NCBI GenBank assembly: GCA_034696485.1
Contig: JAQIWT010000219.1
Location: 1 to 27,718 of the forward strand
Origin: Isohypsibius dastychi
Lineage: Eukaryota; Tardigrada; Eutardigrada; Parachela; Isohypsibiidae
Direction of reading: 5' to 3'
Length of the DNA stretch: 27,718 bases
The translations under genes and the position numbers were made by a program. Positions 1 to 9,344 of this stretch are shown here, piece after piece (the stretch's first letter is position 1; each line of letters starts with the position of its first letter). The notes below the pieces were generated by a model. The model saw only the letters and a program-made list of their open reading frames with translations, had not been told where the DNA came from and searched no databases.

Positions 1-1739
1 CTGGCGACCTGGCTTCCCATATGCAATGGATCGAATGACATCTCCAAATGCTGGTACAACTGCTGCAGATCCGGTCGGACATGCTGAAGAATACCCAGAC
101 GACTCTGCATTCAGACCAGAAATCAAAGCACAATTCAGTCACACATAAATGACAAGAAAGTTACCAAATCTTCCACCAATTTAGCGCGAGTCGGAGGCTG
201 GTTGAAACCAACCAACATGGTCAGCTGCTTCATCTTGCTCGCCGCAGATTCGTCATATTCCAACAAGGATTCTAAATGGGTTCGAGGGGGTTGCAGAGGG
301 ACAGCCAGCGTGGCGAACAACACAGTCACCGCAAGCCTGAAGGAATATTTGATAACAACCGATCGCAACTATTTTCCGACGCGATATTATGTTACCTTCG
401 CAATTCGTCGGTATTCAGATCACGTCGATAGTTGCGGTACAAAGTGAAGAGCTGGTGCTGAGCCGCAGCATGGAAGACGGCGTTACCGGCTTTCAGGAAA
501 ACCAAAGCCAGCTTCTCGAAATAGTTGGCTTTCAGTGCGGCTTTTGGGACCTTTTTCAGCATGGCCATCAAATTCTGAACGTCCTCAATAGCTCGAAAAG
601 CTTCCTTTACGGATAAACAATTTCAGAACGTGAGCGATTTTCGTGGGCATATGAAACTAACCTGCCACATTTCCATTGCAATGGCATGGTCCAGCTGGAT
701 CAAACGGGTGCGCAAATTCAGTTCTTGCGTCTCCGGATTATTCAGGTTGACAGCGTTGGCAGTGACGATTTCTCGTTTCGAAATTTGACCAATGTGATTA
801 CGAAGCTGAAAAGTATCTCAATAATGTGGCTTCGCTAATCAACGAAATTCAGCTGAATTACCATTTCACAAAGCTTTCGAAATTCCGTTTTGCGGATATA
901 TTTCTGGCAGAACTTGAAGGCTTGCGATGCGATATCATGATAGAGCGCCTCCAGTTTGGACAAGTTTCGAAGTAAATCCAGACAATGTCGGTAAGCTTCC
1001 CAGTTGAAACGAACCCATGGCAAGAGAACTTGTCGATCAGCACGGTCCTGATTAGTATCTGTACTGACGGCTTTAAGCAGCAATCTGCAAAAAAGGACTC
1101 AGCTACAATGAAAAACCCCGAAAAAGTAGGATCCGAAAAACTTCCACTTCCGCTCCTATCATCCAGTTCACTAAAATATGCTTTTACAACTGAAGAGAAA
1201 GTTCATTTCCAGTTCAAAATTTCTCTTTTCTTTACAGCAGGGGTTTGTACAAAGAAGTAGAAACTCACCCCTCAGGAGACTCTGCGTTTTCCAAATCTTC
1301 GATGTCAACAACAGGGGCAGATGCTCGAACCTGAATATTAGCTTTCGCTCTGGCATCTTCACACTTAGATTCGCTGAGCTTCAAATAATGTCGAATGATA
1401 TCTTCCAACGATTTCGGGTTGACATTAGCCGTCAAGTTCTTGTACTGGTGGAGACCCTCTTTAGCAGTCTGCGATTGCTTCAAGTCTACACAGAGATCGA
1501 TGAAATCGCGCATAGCATCTTCGTGGGATTTTTGCCATATTCGATGTTTGCGATTTTTAATAGCTTCCGTCAAAGTCTCAAGAGCTCGAGCCTTTTTTCC
1601 GACATCGAGAAATTCTACAAATTTAAAGGGGTTAAACTAGAAAATTCGCACTGACATATTGTCCGACAATTTTACCTTTCGCGCGTTTACTAGCTCCCGC
1701 AGTCTGGTTGTTTTGATGATTCTGATATCCGAATCCCAT
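1..1739 (-). CDS. EIF3A: Eukaryotic translation initiation factor 3 subunit A (eIF3a), 5' part
   Basis: Largest scaffold subunit of eIF3, which joins the 40S ribosome and other initiation factors in the cytoplasm. I assemble seven exons on the minus strand: 1676-1739, 1269-1614, 862-1084, 662-805, 396-604, 165-336 and 1-104. All phases agree, giving about 420 residues before the left edge cuts the gene. Recognisable family blocks in order are [70 protein letters not shown] and EFRKLC. Then follow [28 protein letters not shown] and [15 protein letters not shown]. This is the N-terminal helical half plus the start of the PCI domain. The first 17 residues after the ATG at 1739 do not resemble the usual PENAL start of the family, so the first exon is the least certain. 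The joins rest on GT/AG sites and alignment to remembered eIF3a; identification of the family is firm. Confidence 0.93.
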
Positions 1740-1979
1740 GATCAAAATATGGAAGTAGGTTCCGTAAACAAGAACGTTGATAGTTTTGGCGAAGCAGGTA
1801 ATGGTATGGAGAGCCGGAAAACCGATTTGTTTTGTAAAGTTCAGCAGCAGCTTCTCTCTACGTCCTCAAAGCAGGCCCACTCTTGACGTCATTAGTGGGC
1901 ACAGATTTTAGACAACTCGAATGGGTGGGCTGGGTGCTGGTTTAATTACAACCTTGCTGACCTTCTACCGTATGTGCTG
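1740..1979. other. Upstream flank of eIF3a
   Basis: Short non-coding stretch between the eIF3a start and the transposon-like insert. It should hold the 5' leader and core promoter of eIF3a on the minus strand. I see no TATA box, no repeat and no convincing exon. Confidence 0.4.
1972..1979. repeat. Target-site duplication, left copy
   Basis: ATGTGCTG directly before the left terminal inverted repeat. It is identical to 2450-2457 beyond the right repeat, and the exact match suggests a fairly recent insertion. Confidence 0.88.
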
Positions 1980-2449
1980 CAGACTTGTCCCGCTAATTAA
2001 GCGGAACTTTTTTGCGGTCAAAATTCCCCGCTTTTTCCGCCGCTGCCGCTTTTATCCGCTTTTTTCATGGTAGCGGCCAAAGTGAATAGCGGGCGGAAAG
2101 CGGCGGGAAATCTGGATAGCGGCGGAAGCGGCATTTCACTGCCCGCTTTCAAAGAATTTCTCGCTAAATGATAATAATACACGTGCGGTTGCTTGACGCA
2201 TGTATCGGAAACACCGCGAAGTTTTGAATCTGAGCTTTTCTGTTAGCTTTTGGCTTTCCAAACGTCGAAACTCAGAATATTTTGCCGCTGAATAGAAAGT
2301 ATTGATTTTTCGCTGATTCTTGCGGTTAGCGGGTAAAACAGCGGGAGCGTGAAGCATTTCAGTTTAGCGGGACCGTAAGCGGGTGGGCTGAAAAACCAAC
2401 TAGCGGCAGCGGGCAAGTAGCGGTGAAATGGCTTAGCGGGTCAAGTCTG
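1980..2449. mobile_element. Non-autonomous hAT-like DNA transposon (MITE), 470 bp
   Basis: The element starts CAGACTTGTCCCGCTAA and its other end, read on the minus strand, starts CAGACTTGACCCGCTAA. This is a 17-bp terminal inverted repeat with one mismatch. It is flanked on both sides by the same 8 bp, ATGTGCTG (1972-1979 and 2450-2457). A short terminal repeat starting with CA plus an 8-bp target duplication is the hallmark of the hAT superfamily. The subterminal regions (about 1990-2140 and 2330-2440) carry many copies of an AGCGG/CCGCT core in both orientations, as expected for transposase-binding repeats. No transposase can be recognised; the longest internal reading frame (minus, 2136-2357) has no family signature. 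It is therefore a deletion derivative mobilised in trans. Confidence 0.88.
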
Positions 2450-2457
2450 ATGTGCTG
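2450..2457. repeat. Target-site duplication, right copy
   Basis: ATGTGCTG directly after the right terminal inverted repeat, identical to 1972-1979. Confidence 0.88.
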
Positions 2458-2769
2458 TGTTTTCGGCCGGCACAAAACAGTACGGTCAGAAAAATATTAT
2501 ACAACTTTGCCAATACACTTTGCCAATACTAAACAACCTAAATCAGAACTACCGCAGAAAACATTAGCCTGTACAAAAAATCATCAGAAGCAACTATCAA
2601 TCAACCTTTGCTATTCTCGCCATGGAATTCGGGTGTTACAGTCGCATAAATCTGCAATCATAAAATAAAATGGAAGAGAACAACACATACATGATCGTAG
2701 CAAGACAATTACACTAAATTAAAGCGCCAATACAGAGCAGGAAGGAAACCATAATAACATGCGCTGAGA
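2458..2769. other. Intergenic stretch downstream of the THAP gene
   Basis: AT-rich sequence holding the presumed 3' UTR of the minus-strand gene that ends at 2770. I see no canonical AATAAA on the minus strand here, and no gene. Confidence 0.4.
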
Positions 2770-5152
2770 TTAACTAGTCTCGTGGTCCGATGGGTCAGGA
2801 GAAGCCGGTGTTTCGACAGGATTGGCTGGGGACGCGGCAACTCCAAGCGGCAAATCTTCTTCCTCCTCACTGATCATTCCTTCTTCCTTTGCAGGTTCCG
2901 AAGCGTCCGCGGTCGTAGTCTTCGGCGACTCTTCTGCCGGTTTTTCAGTGGCTTCCGGTGCGTCCGAATTTTTGTCGCTTTCTTTGGTGGGTGCTGCCTC
3001 CGTAGATTTAGTCGGACCGGCCCCATCAGCTTCAGCCGGCGCTTCTTTCTCGGCAGATTTCTGAGCTTTCGCCGTAGCAGTGGCAGTTTTGGTCCTTGGT
3101 CGTCCACGCGAAGCTTTAGGAGGAGCCGCTGCAGTCTTTCCAGGAGAATTCGATTCAACCAAAGGTACCAACATCTGGACGGTCTGGCCATTACTGACAT
3201 GATGCTCAATGACGTAGCGCTGTCCACCCATAACAACGGGCTTTCCAGCCACAGACTGAACCAATACGGAAGCTGGGCCTTGCTTTTGAGCAGATGTTTT
3301 CCCCGGCATGACAATCACATTATTCGTTCGAGTCGGAGTGCTTGATGGCGTTGATTTGGTCGGTGTATTAGCTGCGCTTGCTGGCTTTAGTCTCGCGGCG
3401 GCTAACCTGGCGGGATCCAGACCTTTAGACTGCAAAGCAAGATTCAGTCAATAGTAAGCGGGCTTGTTGGATATCAAATGCTGGAAGCATGCTTCGAAGC
3501 AGAACATACCATGGCCTCACTTAAGATGGGAAGAAGACTTGAAGGAACTAGAGGGGCAGTCTTGGAAGCTTCTAATTTGTTCTGCAGCCATAAAACCGCT
3601 CAATTAAATTTCTTTGGTTTCAAGTCGCGGTTCATGCTCGGATTTAATAACGTACCATTTTCGAGCACATTTCGCTACGTTCTGCTTTGAGATTCTCGAT
3701 TTCCACCTCCAGTTCTCGTCTTTTCAACCGTTCCTCATCCAGCTTTTCTTTCAGAAATGTTATTTCTTCCGCAGTATCATAATGCAAGATCTTTGTTCGC
3801 TTCGACGATGTTTCTTTTTCAGGTTCTTCCTCCACATTTTCCACCTCTTCAATATCGTCGTCCCCCTCGGATTCAACATATCTTTGAGCTTTGACACCGC
3901 GCGATGAGTTTCTCTTCGACCTGGACAAATAAATAACACAATAAATCCAAACCAATCCGTTACCTGATCTTCTCCGCAACTTACATTTCGTTATAATGAT
4001 TTAGCTGAGGATCTGAAGAAGCCAGCAAACCTGAAAACAAACGTCGATTATGAGATACGGAACGAGAAGCAGTAAAAGAGCAGCACGAGCAAAACTCGCG
4101 GACAAAAATATTAGCGTTTGAAACATCTTCCAATACTCTTCCAGTACATCTTCACAGAGATTTGTTCGAACGTCAGATCTCGCTGTAGAAGAAATCAGAA
4201 ACATAATACCCGAACAAAAACTCACCTCGCGCACGGATCGGATATATATATATATATATTGCAAAAAAATCGTTTTAAATGAATATGTTCAAATTCAACA
4301 TCAAAACCGGATTCACGCCATTCAGCCAAAACTCAGAACTCCTGAATGACACAGGTGCTGATAAAGGGGCCATCAGTAACGTTACCTGCAAGGGGGAGGG
4401 CTAGGCCAGACGCACCGGACGCGTATGCGGTTAACGCGCTGGTGGTTTTACGATGCATACGAAAATCATCGAAAATGTTATTAGCAAAAAATATTAAATT
4501 ATTGAATAAACTATCGAAATATTCATTATCGATTATTATTGTTTTTAAATTATTTAATTGTATGCGGAATTCCTTAACAAATGTTTTCCTGGTGAATAAC
4601 TTCGTAGTCAAGAGTTTTAATATCTGTGTGCAGTATGCTTCTATATGAATGCAGCATATTTTAATTCATAATATTCGGGTACTTACGTAGCGCGGCAGAA
4701 CTTTCGTTCTCCTGTTTTCCCAAAGAAAATGACACTTGCGGTGGCGCTATGTCCTTGGACTCATCGAGTAAGAGAGATGAATTCATATCTTCTGGCGTCT
4801 TGATGGAAAGTTTAATCGTTGGATACGAATAATGTAATAAGACATTTCGACCATTCTCCGACTTTCCCCGATTTCGGGACCTGAAGGCATCACCATCGAA
4901 ATGTAATTCGCAAACATATGCTCTAGGACCCGGTGATTTCTGTCGGTCACAAAACAAAATCCATTTTTGCAAAAGATCATTATAAGTTTTCAGCGACGTT
5001 TGATTGGCATCCTTGGATTTCGGTGATTTCGGAAATAAGTGCATCGATAATTTTGATTCCGAAGTGACAGTACATCCTCGCACAAAACATTTACTGAATC
5101 CGGACGGTCCGGAACGCCGCTTAGGAATTGGTTTGATATGATGTTCCTCCAT
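2770..5152 (-). CDS. THAP zinc-finger protein with coiled coil, AT-hook and acidic tail
   Basis: Proposed exons are 4687-5152, 4156-4182, 3985-4030, 3656-3920, 3510-3581 and 2770-3429. The sum is 1536 nt, or 511 residues with all phases consistent. The first exon encodes a THAP-type C2CH DNA-binding finger: C22-x4-C27, W64, C81-x2-H84, F90 and a YPTI end resembling the family AVPTIF box. A later exon (minus 3656-3920) has an acidic run, a KKRT-like basic patch and a heptad coiled coil (about EEITFLKEKLDEERLKRRELE). The last exon carries an AT-hook-like RGRPRTK, then a Glu/Ala/Pro/Lys-rich acidic tail. Together these suggest a nuclear sequence-specific DNA-binding regulator. The join between the THAP exon and the rest is the weak point. 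The THAP exon ends in a perfect GTAAGT donor with no stop, and the downstream exons lack a clear start of their own. However, the 27-nt second exon uses a weak GTGAAG donor. Two separate genes remain possible. Confidence 0.68.
4242..4259. repeat. (TA)n microsatellite
   Basis: A run of about nine alternating TA units inside the presumed first intron of the THAP gene. It is likely polymorphic in length, and no other role is visible. Confidence 0.85.
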
Positions 5153-5712
5153 AAAACCAGAAAATAAAAAAGGAAACGAAAAACAAAAGCTCGTGTTTCC
5201 AGCTGTTCGAGTGACCAGTGGTTAGCGAATTTAGGAAATGGGGAGAAAAGAATAGTCAGAAATGTTACTCCCGGCTATGTTCCCAATCCTTCTTTTGTTT
5301 CGTATTTGTCTTTTGTCCTATACTGCAGAGGAGTATTGTAGGCCTAAGCATGTAGGTGATGACTGACGCGCAGGTTTAAACAATTAGCGAGATGACATTC
5401 CAGCCGACCAGTGGTCAAGCCTCCGGTTTCGTCACCTGAGTATACGATACGCCGCCCCTGTGTTTTATTTTACTATGGTTTTATTATTAAACGGCTTATC
5501 AGTCAGAACACAATATTAGCCAATCACCAAGAAAAATCACAATCTACACAAATTAAATTAACAAATAAATGACAGCTCAACACTGGAAAGGGAGTTCATC
5601 AGCAGGAGAAGAGTAATAAAATAGAGGAAGGATATATCACATAACGAGGACCCAAAGCAGGAGGCAGATAAGCTCGCTCCAGTCATATCCACTCTTGATA
5701 AGGGAACGCTGT
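5153..5712. other. Intergenic: THAP gene promoter side and CTDNEP1 3' UTR
   Basis: The right part holds the 3' UTR of the minus-strand CTDNEP1, with AATAAA-type signals about 5464-5485. The left part is upstream of the THAP start. The interrupted palindrome GACCAGTGG (full form GACCAGTGGTC at 5406-5416) occurs twice, near 5213 and 5406, and could be a protein-binding site. No gene is seen. Confidence 0.4.
5480..5485 (-). terminator. Polyadenylation signal AATAAA (CTDNEP1)
   Basis: TTTATT on the plus strand gives AATAAA on the minus strand about 230 nt beyond the CTDNEP1 stop. A second copy lies at 5464-5469. No nearer canonical signal was found. Confidence 0.45.
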
Positions 5713-7207
5713 TCAAGAATTCTCCACACACTGCAACAGAAAACATTCTAGTTCAATCAAACGAAGTACATGGGGAATATTGACTGATAATACCTTGGTT
5801 GGCGACTTCATGGGGTAAGAAATTGTTTTATGCCGGCTTAGGACAGTTCTTACGTCCCGCACAAACCTCATTGCATCGAGCAACGGAAGCAGGTCCAATA
5901 ATGCGGTGTCTTTGGGATCGTAATACCATGAGCTGATTGGCAAAGCATTGTCTGAAATAATCGCAAAATATTACCAGGTGATCAAGAAGTCATACGTTAC
6001 ATTGACTTTAGAATCTACCACTTACGAACAAAACTCTTGTAAGCGATAGGGGAATTATCGATAATGAAAATCGATGATAGATCAGGTGATATAGAGGATA
6101 AGTCTTTGGTATAACCGCTGGAGTCTTGCGTGCAGTGCTGCAATGAAAAAACGTCGTTTAAGAGACTTATCGATCAAGCCAGAAAGCAAGGAATTTTAGC
6201 AAGGTAAAAAAATTATTTAAATAATAACAAAAAAAGCAACTTACTTGACGGAAGTAACGTCGATTAAGAAATTTCTTTCCGCCATCCAATTTATCACTGA
6301 CCGCAGATCCATATATTTCCATGCTTGCGGTGAATATCACAATTTCATACCACTGACTGACCTGAAAACAATACAAGTACGTACAACAAAAGTATTTTAA
6401 TTTTAAAGTAATAATAAATCGTTCCAATTCATGCGATCACACGAAACAATTCTTACCGTGTTTAGAAAAAATTCCACGTGAGGCCGCTTGTGAACGAAGA
6501 AGTTGACGGGGTGTCGTTCAATCACAACCTGAAAAGATGCACGCTTTCGCATCAAATAATTCTTCGCAAAAGTAGGTCATGATTCTTCAAGCTCAATTCA
6601 GTAGCTCTAAAAAGCGACGAAACATTAACGAGTTAATCATGCAACCGCACATAAAGAAGTCATCGTTAACATTACTGAACGGAAGATACTGACAACATGA
6701 ACACCATACCTTCAGAATAAAATCAGGATTTCTGTTTCCGGTCTTCATATGTGGTCGAACAACTCCGTCATGGGTTGAGTGAATCAACGTTTCATCGAGA
6801 TCCAGCACCAGTATTTTAGGTTTGACTGATACTACAAGAACGAAATTGTGTCAACAGATGGTAACTGCTGATCCTAAAACATCCATGAACTTACGGAGTC
6901 TCTGTGCTGTAATGCAACCCATCGGTGATATCGGGTATTTCACGGTCTGATGTTCGACAATCTACAAGCAAGCCAACGATAAATATGTTGCACAAGCATA
7001 ATTCTCTAAGTCAAATGGGCTCACCGTTCGGTACTGCTTTTGAAAGATGTACAAAATAAAATTCCAGATCTTAAAAACAGCTGACCAAATTCGACGACGT
7101 GTGGATCCCATATTAGTACTGCTCTTCATCGTATAGTCCGGACCGAAGAGATCTGGTAGCGAAAATCTTGTAAAGCAGTTGACAGGAGATATATTCCGAG
7201 AAGCCAT
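5713..7207 (-). CDS. cnep-1: CTD nuclear envelope phosphatase 1 (Dullard-type)
   Basis: Membrane-anchored HAD-family Ser/Thr phosphatase of the nuclear envelope/ER. In the known family it dephosphorylates lipin, controlling membrane lipid synthesis and nuclear shape. Eight exons, all in phase, give about 282 residues: 7025-7207, 6895-6961, 6710-6831, 6457-6528, 6245-6361, 6026-6137, 5794-5951 and 5713-5730. The N-terminus has a hydrophobic anchor ([16 protein letters not shown]). The catalytic DLDETLIHS block is at residues 94-102, with D94 the nucleophile and D96 the acid/base. Further family blocks are [57 protein letters not shown] and [19 protein letters not shown]. The C-terminus differs from animal relatives: after SVLSR-like VLSRHKT it has a short Lys/Ser tail, and the last exon adds only five residues. 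The length slightly exceeds the human 244. The start at 7207 is the first ATG giving the anchor. Confidence 0.95.
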
Positions 7208-7940
7208 CAGGAGAGCCGCAGTAAATACTTGAGAGCAAAAAATTTGGATGCCATTGGAAGATCCGGGGCAGACGTTCTTACCATGTCCTCGTCAACCTTG
7301 TAAATAGATATGAATGCCAACACCGCGGCTTTTGGTTAGTCCAGAGTTTGTATCAGAGCAAATGGTTGAAACACCACGGATCGTAGGGATATCTTGCAAA
7401 TTAGATGGAGGAGATCCTGCAAAGTTCCGAATTACAAACATCGCATCAATTTCTTGGATTTTTGGTTTAGGCAAATTCAAATCAAGGTCACTACTAGTTT
7501 CGTTTAAGTGGCACAATACGAGATCGGCGAACAGCGAGTTGAGTTACCCGCTGGAGTATGTGGTCAAGCTCATGAGTCAACAATGTTACTGACCCACCAA
7601 TCGGCGCCTTTTTCCCCAAACAAACCAAAGACGCAACGAGAAGAATGTTGCTCTCTTGACTCTTTGTCCTTGTTTCTATTCTTTCCGCGCATCTCCCCTT
7701 TTGCGTATGGCAATACAATTGATTCTGTAGAAAATAACGTCCTTGATCTGTTAATTTTCACCACCTGTTCGCTGAAAGTAGGCCACTTCATTTTGCTCGC
7801 TCGCCCAGGAGTTGAGAACTTTATCGGTGTGTTTCAATCCCGTGTCGTGAAACGTGATTCTGGATTGCGAAAAGTTTCGTAGGTACTTCCTGAAGACGCT
7901 CTCTTCGCAGCTGCTACGTTGCTAAAGCACTCGTCTGATC
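7208..7940. other. Divergent intergenic region between CTDNEP1 and the Cys-His gene
   Basis: Upstream of genes on both strands, so it should contain both promoters. Several overlapping open frames of 60-124 codons exist on both strands, but none matches a family. I treat them as chance. Close to the plus-strand gene, a TCTCTTCGCAG at about 7900-7910 looks like a 3' splice site (cis or trans) just upstream of the ATG at 7941. Confidence 0.4.
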
Positions 7941-8480
7941 ATGGGGCGATCATCTCATCAGAACTCCGACCGGAAATCGAAACGACCACCATGCTTAAAA
8001 TCTTCCAATTGGCTTCGACGTCGATCTCCGGAAGATTCTAAAACTTCCAGCAAATCCATGGATTACAGGAGCAGCGATGACCTAAAAGGCAAGCCAGTTT
8101 GTCGGCCATGGGAGTCTACGTGTTGTGAAGTTTATCAGAAACAACAATGCTCGCAGGAAGACTGTGGGAAACGACATATTTGTGGATATTGTTTCCTCAT
8201 TGGAATAAAAGATCCTCATCCTGCTGTATATTGCCCGTTCTTCCTTCGGACGATCCGCGCGGGAAGTCCAACTCATCCTGTAATCAATCCAGCATCTCGG
8301 TTGGTATTTAGTAGGGACAACCCATTGACTGCCCCTGGTTCTCAGTATTTCGCTGAACATACTCGGCAACGGCGGGAGATCTCTGCGAATACTTCGTATG
8401 AAGAACACAAGAAAGTATTCTTCGAGCTTGTCAAGGAAGAAGAACGTTGGACAAAGGCGAACGAAATGCAGTTGGGATGA
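7941..8480 (+). CDS. Small CCCH/CCHC-type Cys-His protein, 179 aa
   Basis: Single uninterrupted frame with ATG at 7941 and stop TGA at 8478, followed by an AATAAA at 8631. I do not recognise an orthologue. Residues 1-50 are basic and Ser-rich, likely disordered. Residues 61-79 fit a CCCH finger: C61-x8-C70-x4-C75-x3-H79. It is followed at once by C81-x2-C84-x8-H93-x4-C98, a CCHC-like knuckle. Two further Cys (C54, C62) lie alongside. The remainder is polar and ends in an acidic/basic helix-like stretch (EEHKKVFFELVKEEERW). CCCH fingers usually bind RNA, so a nucleic-acid-binding role is an inference from the pattern only. The finger spacing also resembles Cys-His motifs in some retroelement proteins, but no other retroelement sequence surrounds it. 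Confidence 0.8.
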   Translation: MGRSSHQNSDRKSKRPPCLKSSNWLRRRSPEDSKTSSKSMDYRSSDDLKGKPVCRPWESTCCEVYQKQQCSQEDCGKRHICGYCFLIGIKDPHPAVYCPFFLRTIRAGSPTHPVINPASRLVFSRDNPLTAPGSQYFAEHTRQRREISANTSYEEHKKVFFELVKEEERWTKANEMQLG

Positions 8481-8630
8481 ATGACCGCTCGTGGATTATA
8501 TTCGATGAACAATTAAGAAAAACGTGTTACGAACGTCCCTCCGCGTTCGCCATTTCCGGTACGTAGGAAAGAGCTCTGATTTCGATGTTCTATGATTTTA
8601 GTCGTATCTTTTTCGTGAAAAAAACATTTC

Positions 8631-8636
8631 AATAAA
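8631..8636 (+). terminator. Polyadenylation signal AATAAA
   Basis: Canonical signal about 150 nt after the stop of the Cys-His gene, followed by a T-rich stretch. Confidence 0.75.
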
Positions 8637-9344
8637 GTGTATTTATTGGTATATTTCATTTTATCTTTTTCAAAGCACTATATCGTGTGCAACCCGGAGC
8701 TCCCGTTCTTTTTTATGAAACCGCTGCTTTTTTCAGATTCGCCGATGATGTGGAATCCGTCTTCGCCGGCACAAAATTGAATCAAGTGATTCCCATGATT
8801 TTCTTTCGCTTAGGCTGCGTAGTAATTATGTTCAGTCCGCTGTTTTCTTTCGGTCAGTTTCCAATTTATAAAATTTGCCGGGCTCTCTTTTCTTGGCGGA
8901 AACGAGTGGGAATAATGACAGAAATAATCATGTTTAATTAGTCATATTTTCTGAATTTTGGACAAGAAATGAGCGAGAAATAAATTTCTAAAATGATTTG
9001 TCGAAGTTGGCTGGATATCGCGGTACGTTCAGTCAAAGGTCTATAAGTTTCAAATCAGTTCCCTAAATGTTCCGAGATTCTCAATTAGTATCCCTAAGAA
9101 TTTGAAACTGGTTCATAAATTCAGATTTCCATCTGGATCCATTCGCGCTACGGGTAGCACCGTTTTACATCGTCTTTCTACATAGCATGAGAAAAATTTA
9201 GCGGGCACCTTGGCAACTCTTGCAAAACTGATCAACCGGAAATCCGTGAATATTTTCCGGAACTGGGCGCTGTTAGAACGTGGTTGGCTGTTATCTCTAA
9301 CCACTCTCCTCCGTCACCTCGATGCTTGCTTTGCAATTTTCCCA
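8637..9344. other. Intergenic stretch, 3' flank and upstream leader of the 492-residue protein gene
   Basis: Mostly AT-rich. A frame at 8687-8941 and an open stretch in frame with the next gene from about 9210 exist. Neither has an ATG start fitting a protein family. The stretch 9210-9344 may be 5' UTR or an N-terminal extension starting from an exon I cannot see. Confidence 0.35.

Noticed and set aside
2136-2357. 73-codon minus frame inside the MITE
   Set aside because: No hAT transposase or BED-finger signature, and the element is too short to encode a transposase.
2782-3345. 187-codon plus-strand open frame
   Set aside because: It is antisense to the Ala/Pro/Glu-rich last exon of the THAP gene. 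Low-complexity GC-rich sequence keeps the opposite frame open.
7292-7516. Minus-strand frame that might be an upstream coding exon of CTDNEP1
   Set aside because: CTDNEP1 already has a full N-terminus with a membrane anchor at the ATG at 7207. No in-phase donor links this frame to it.
7508-7882. 124-codon plus-strand open frame upstream of the Cys-His gene
   Set aside because: No family features, and it overlaps similarly open minus-strand frames. Likely chance in a divergent promoter region.
8687-8941. 84-codon plus-strand frame with a TTTTTTCAG acceptor inside
   Set aside because: No in-phase continuation into the gene at 9345 and no recognised motif. It begins directly after a polyadenylation signal region.
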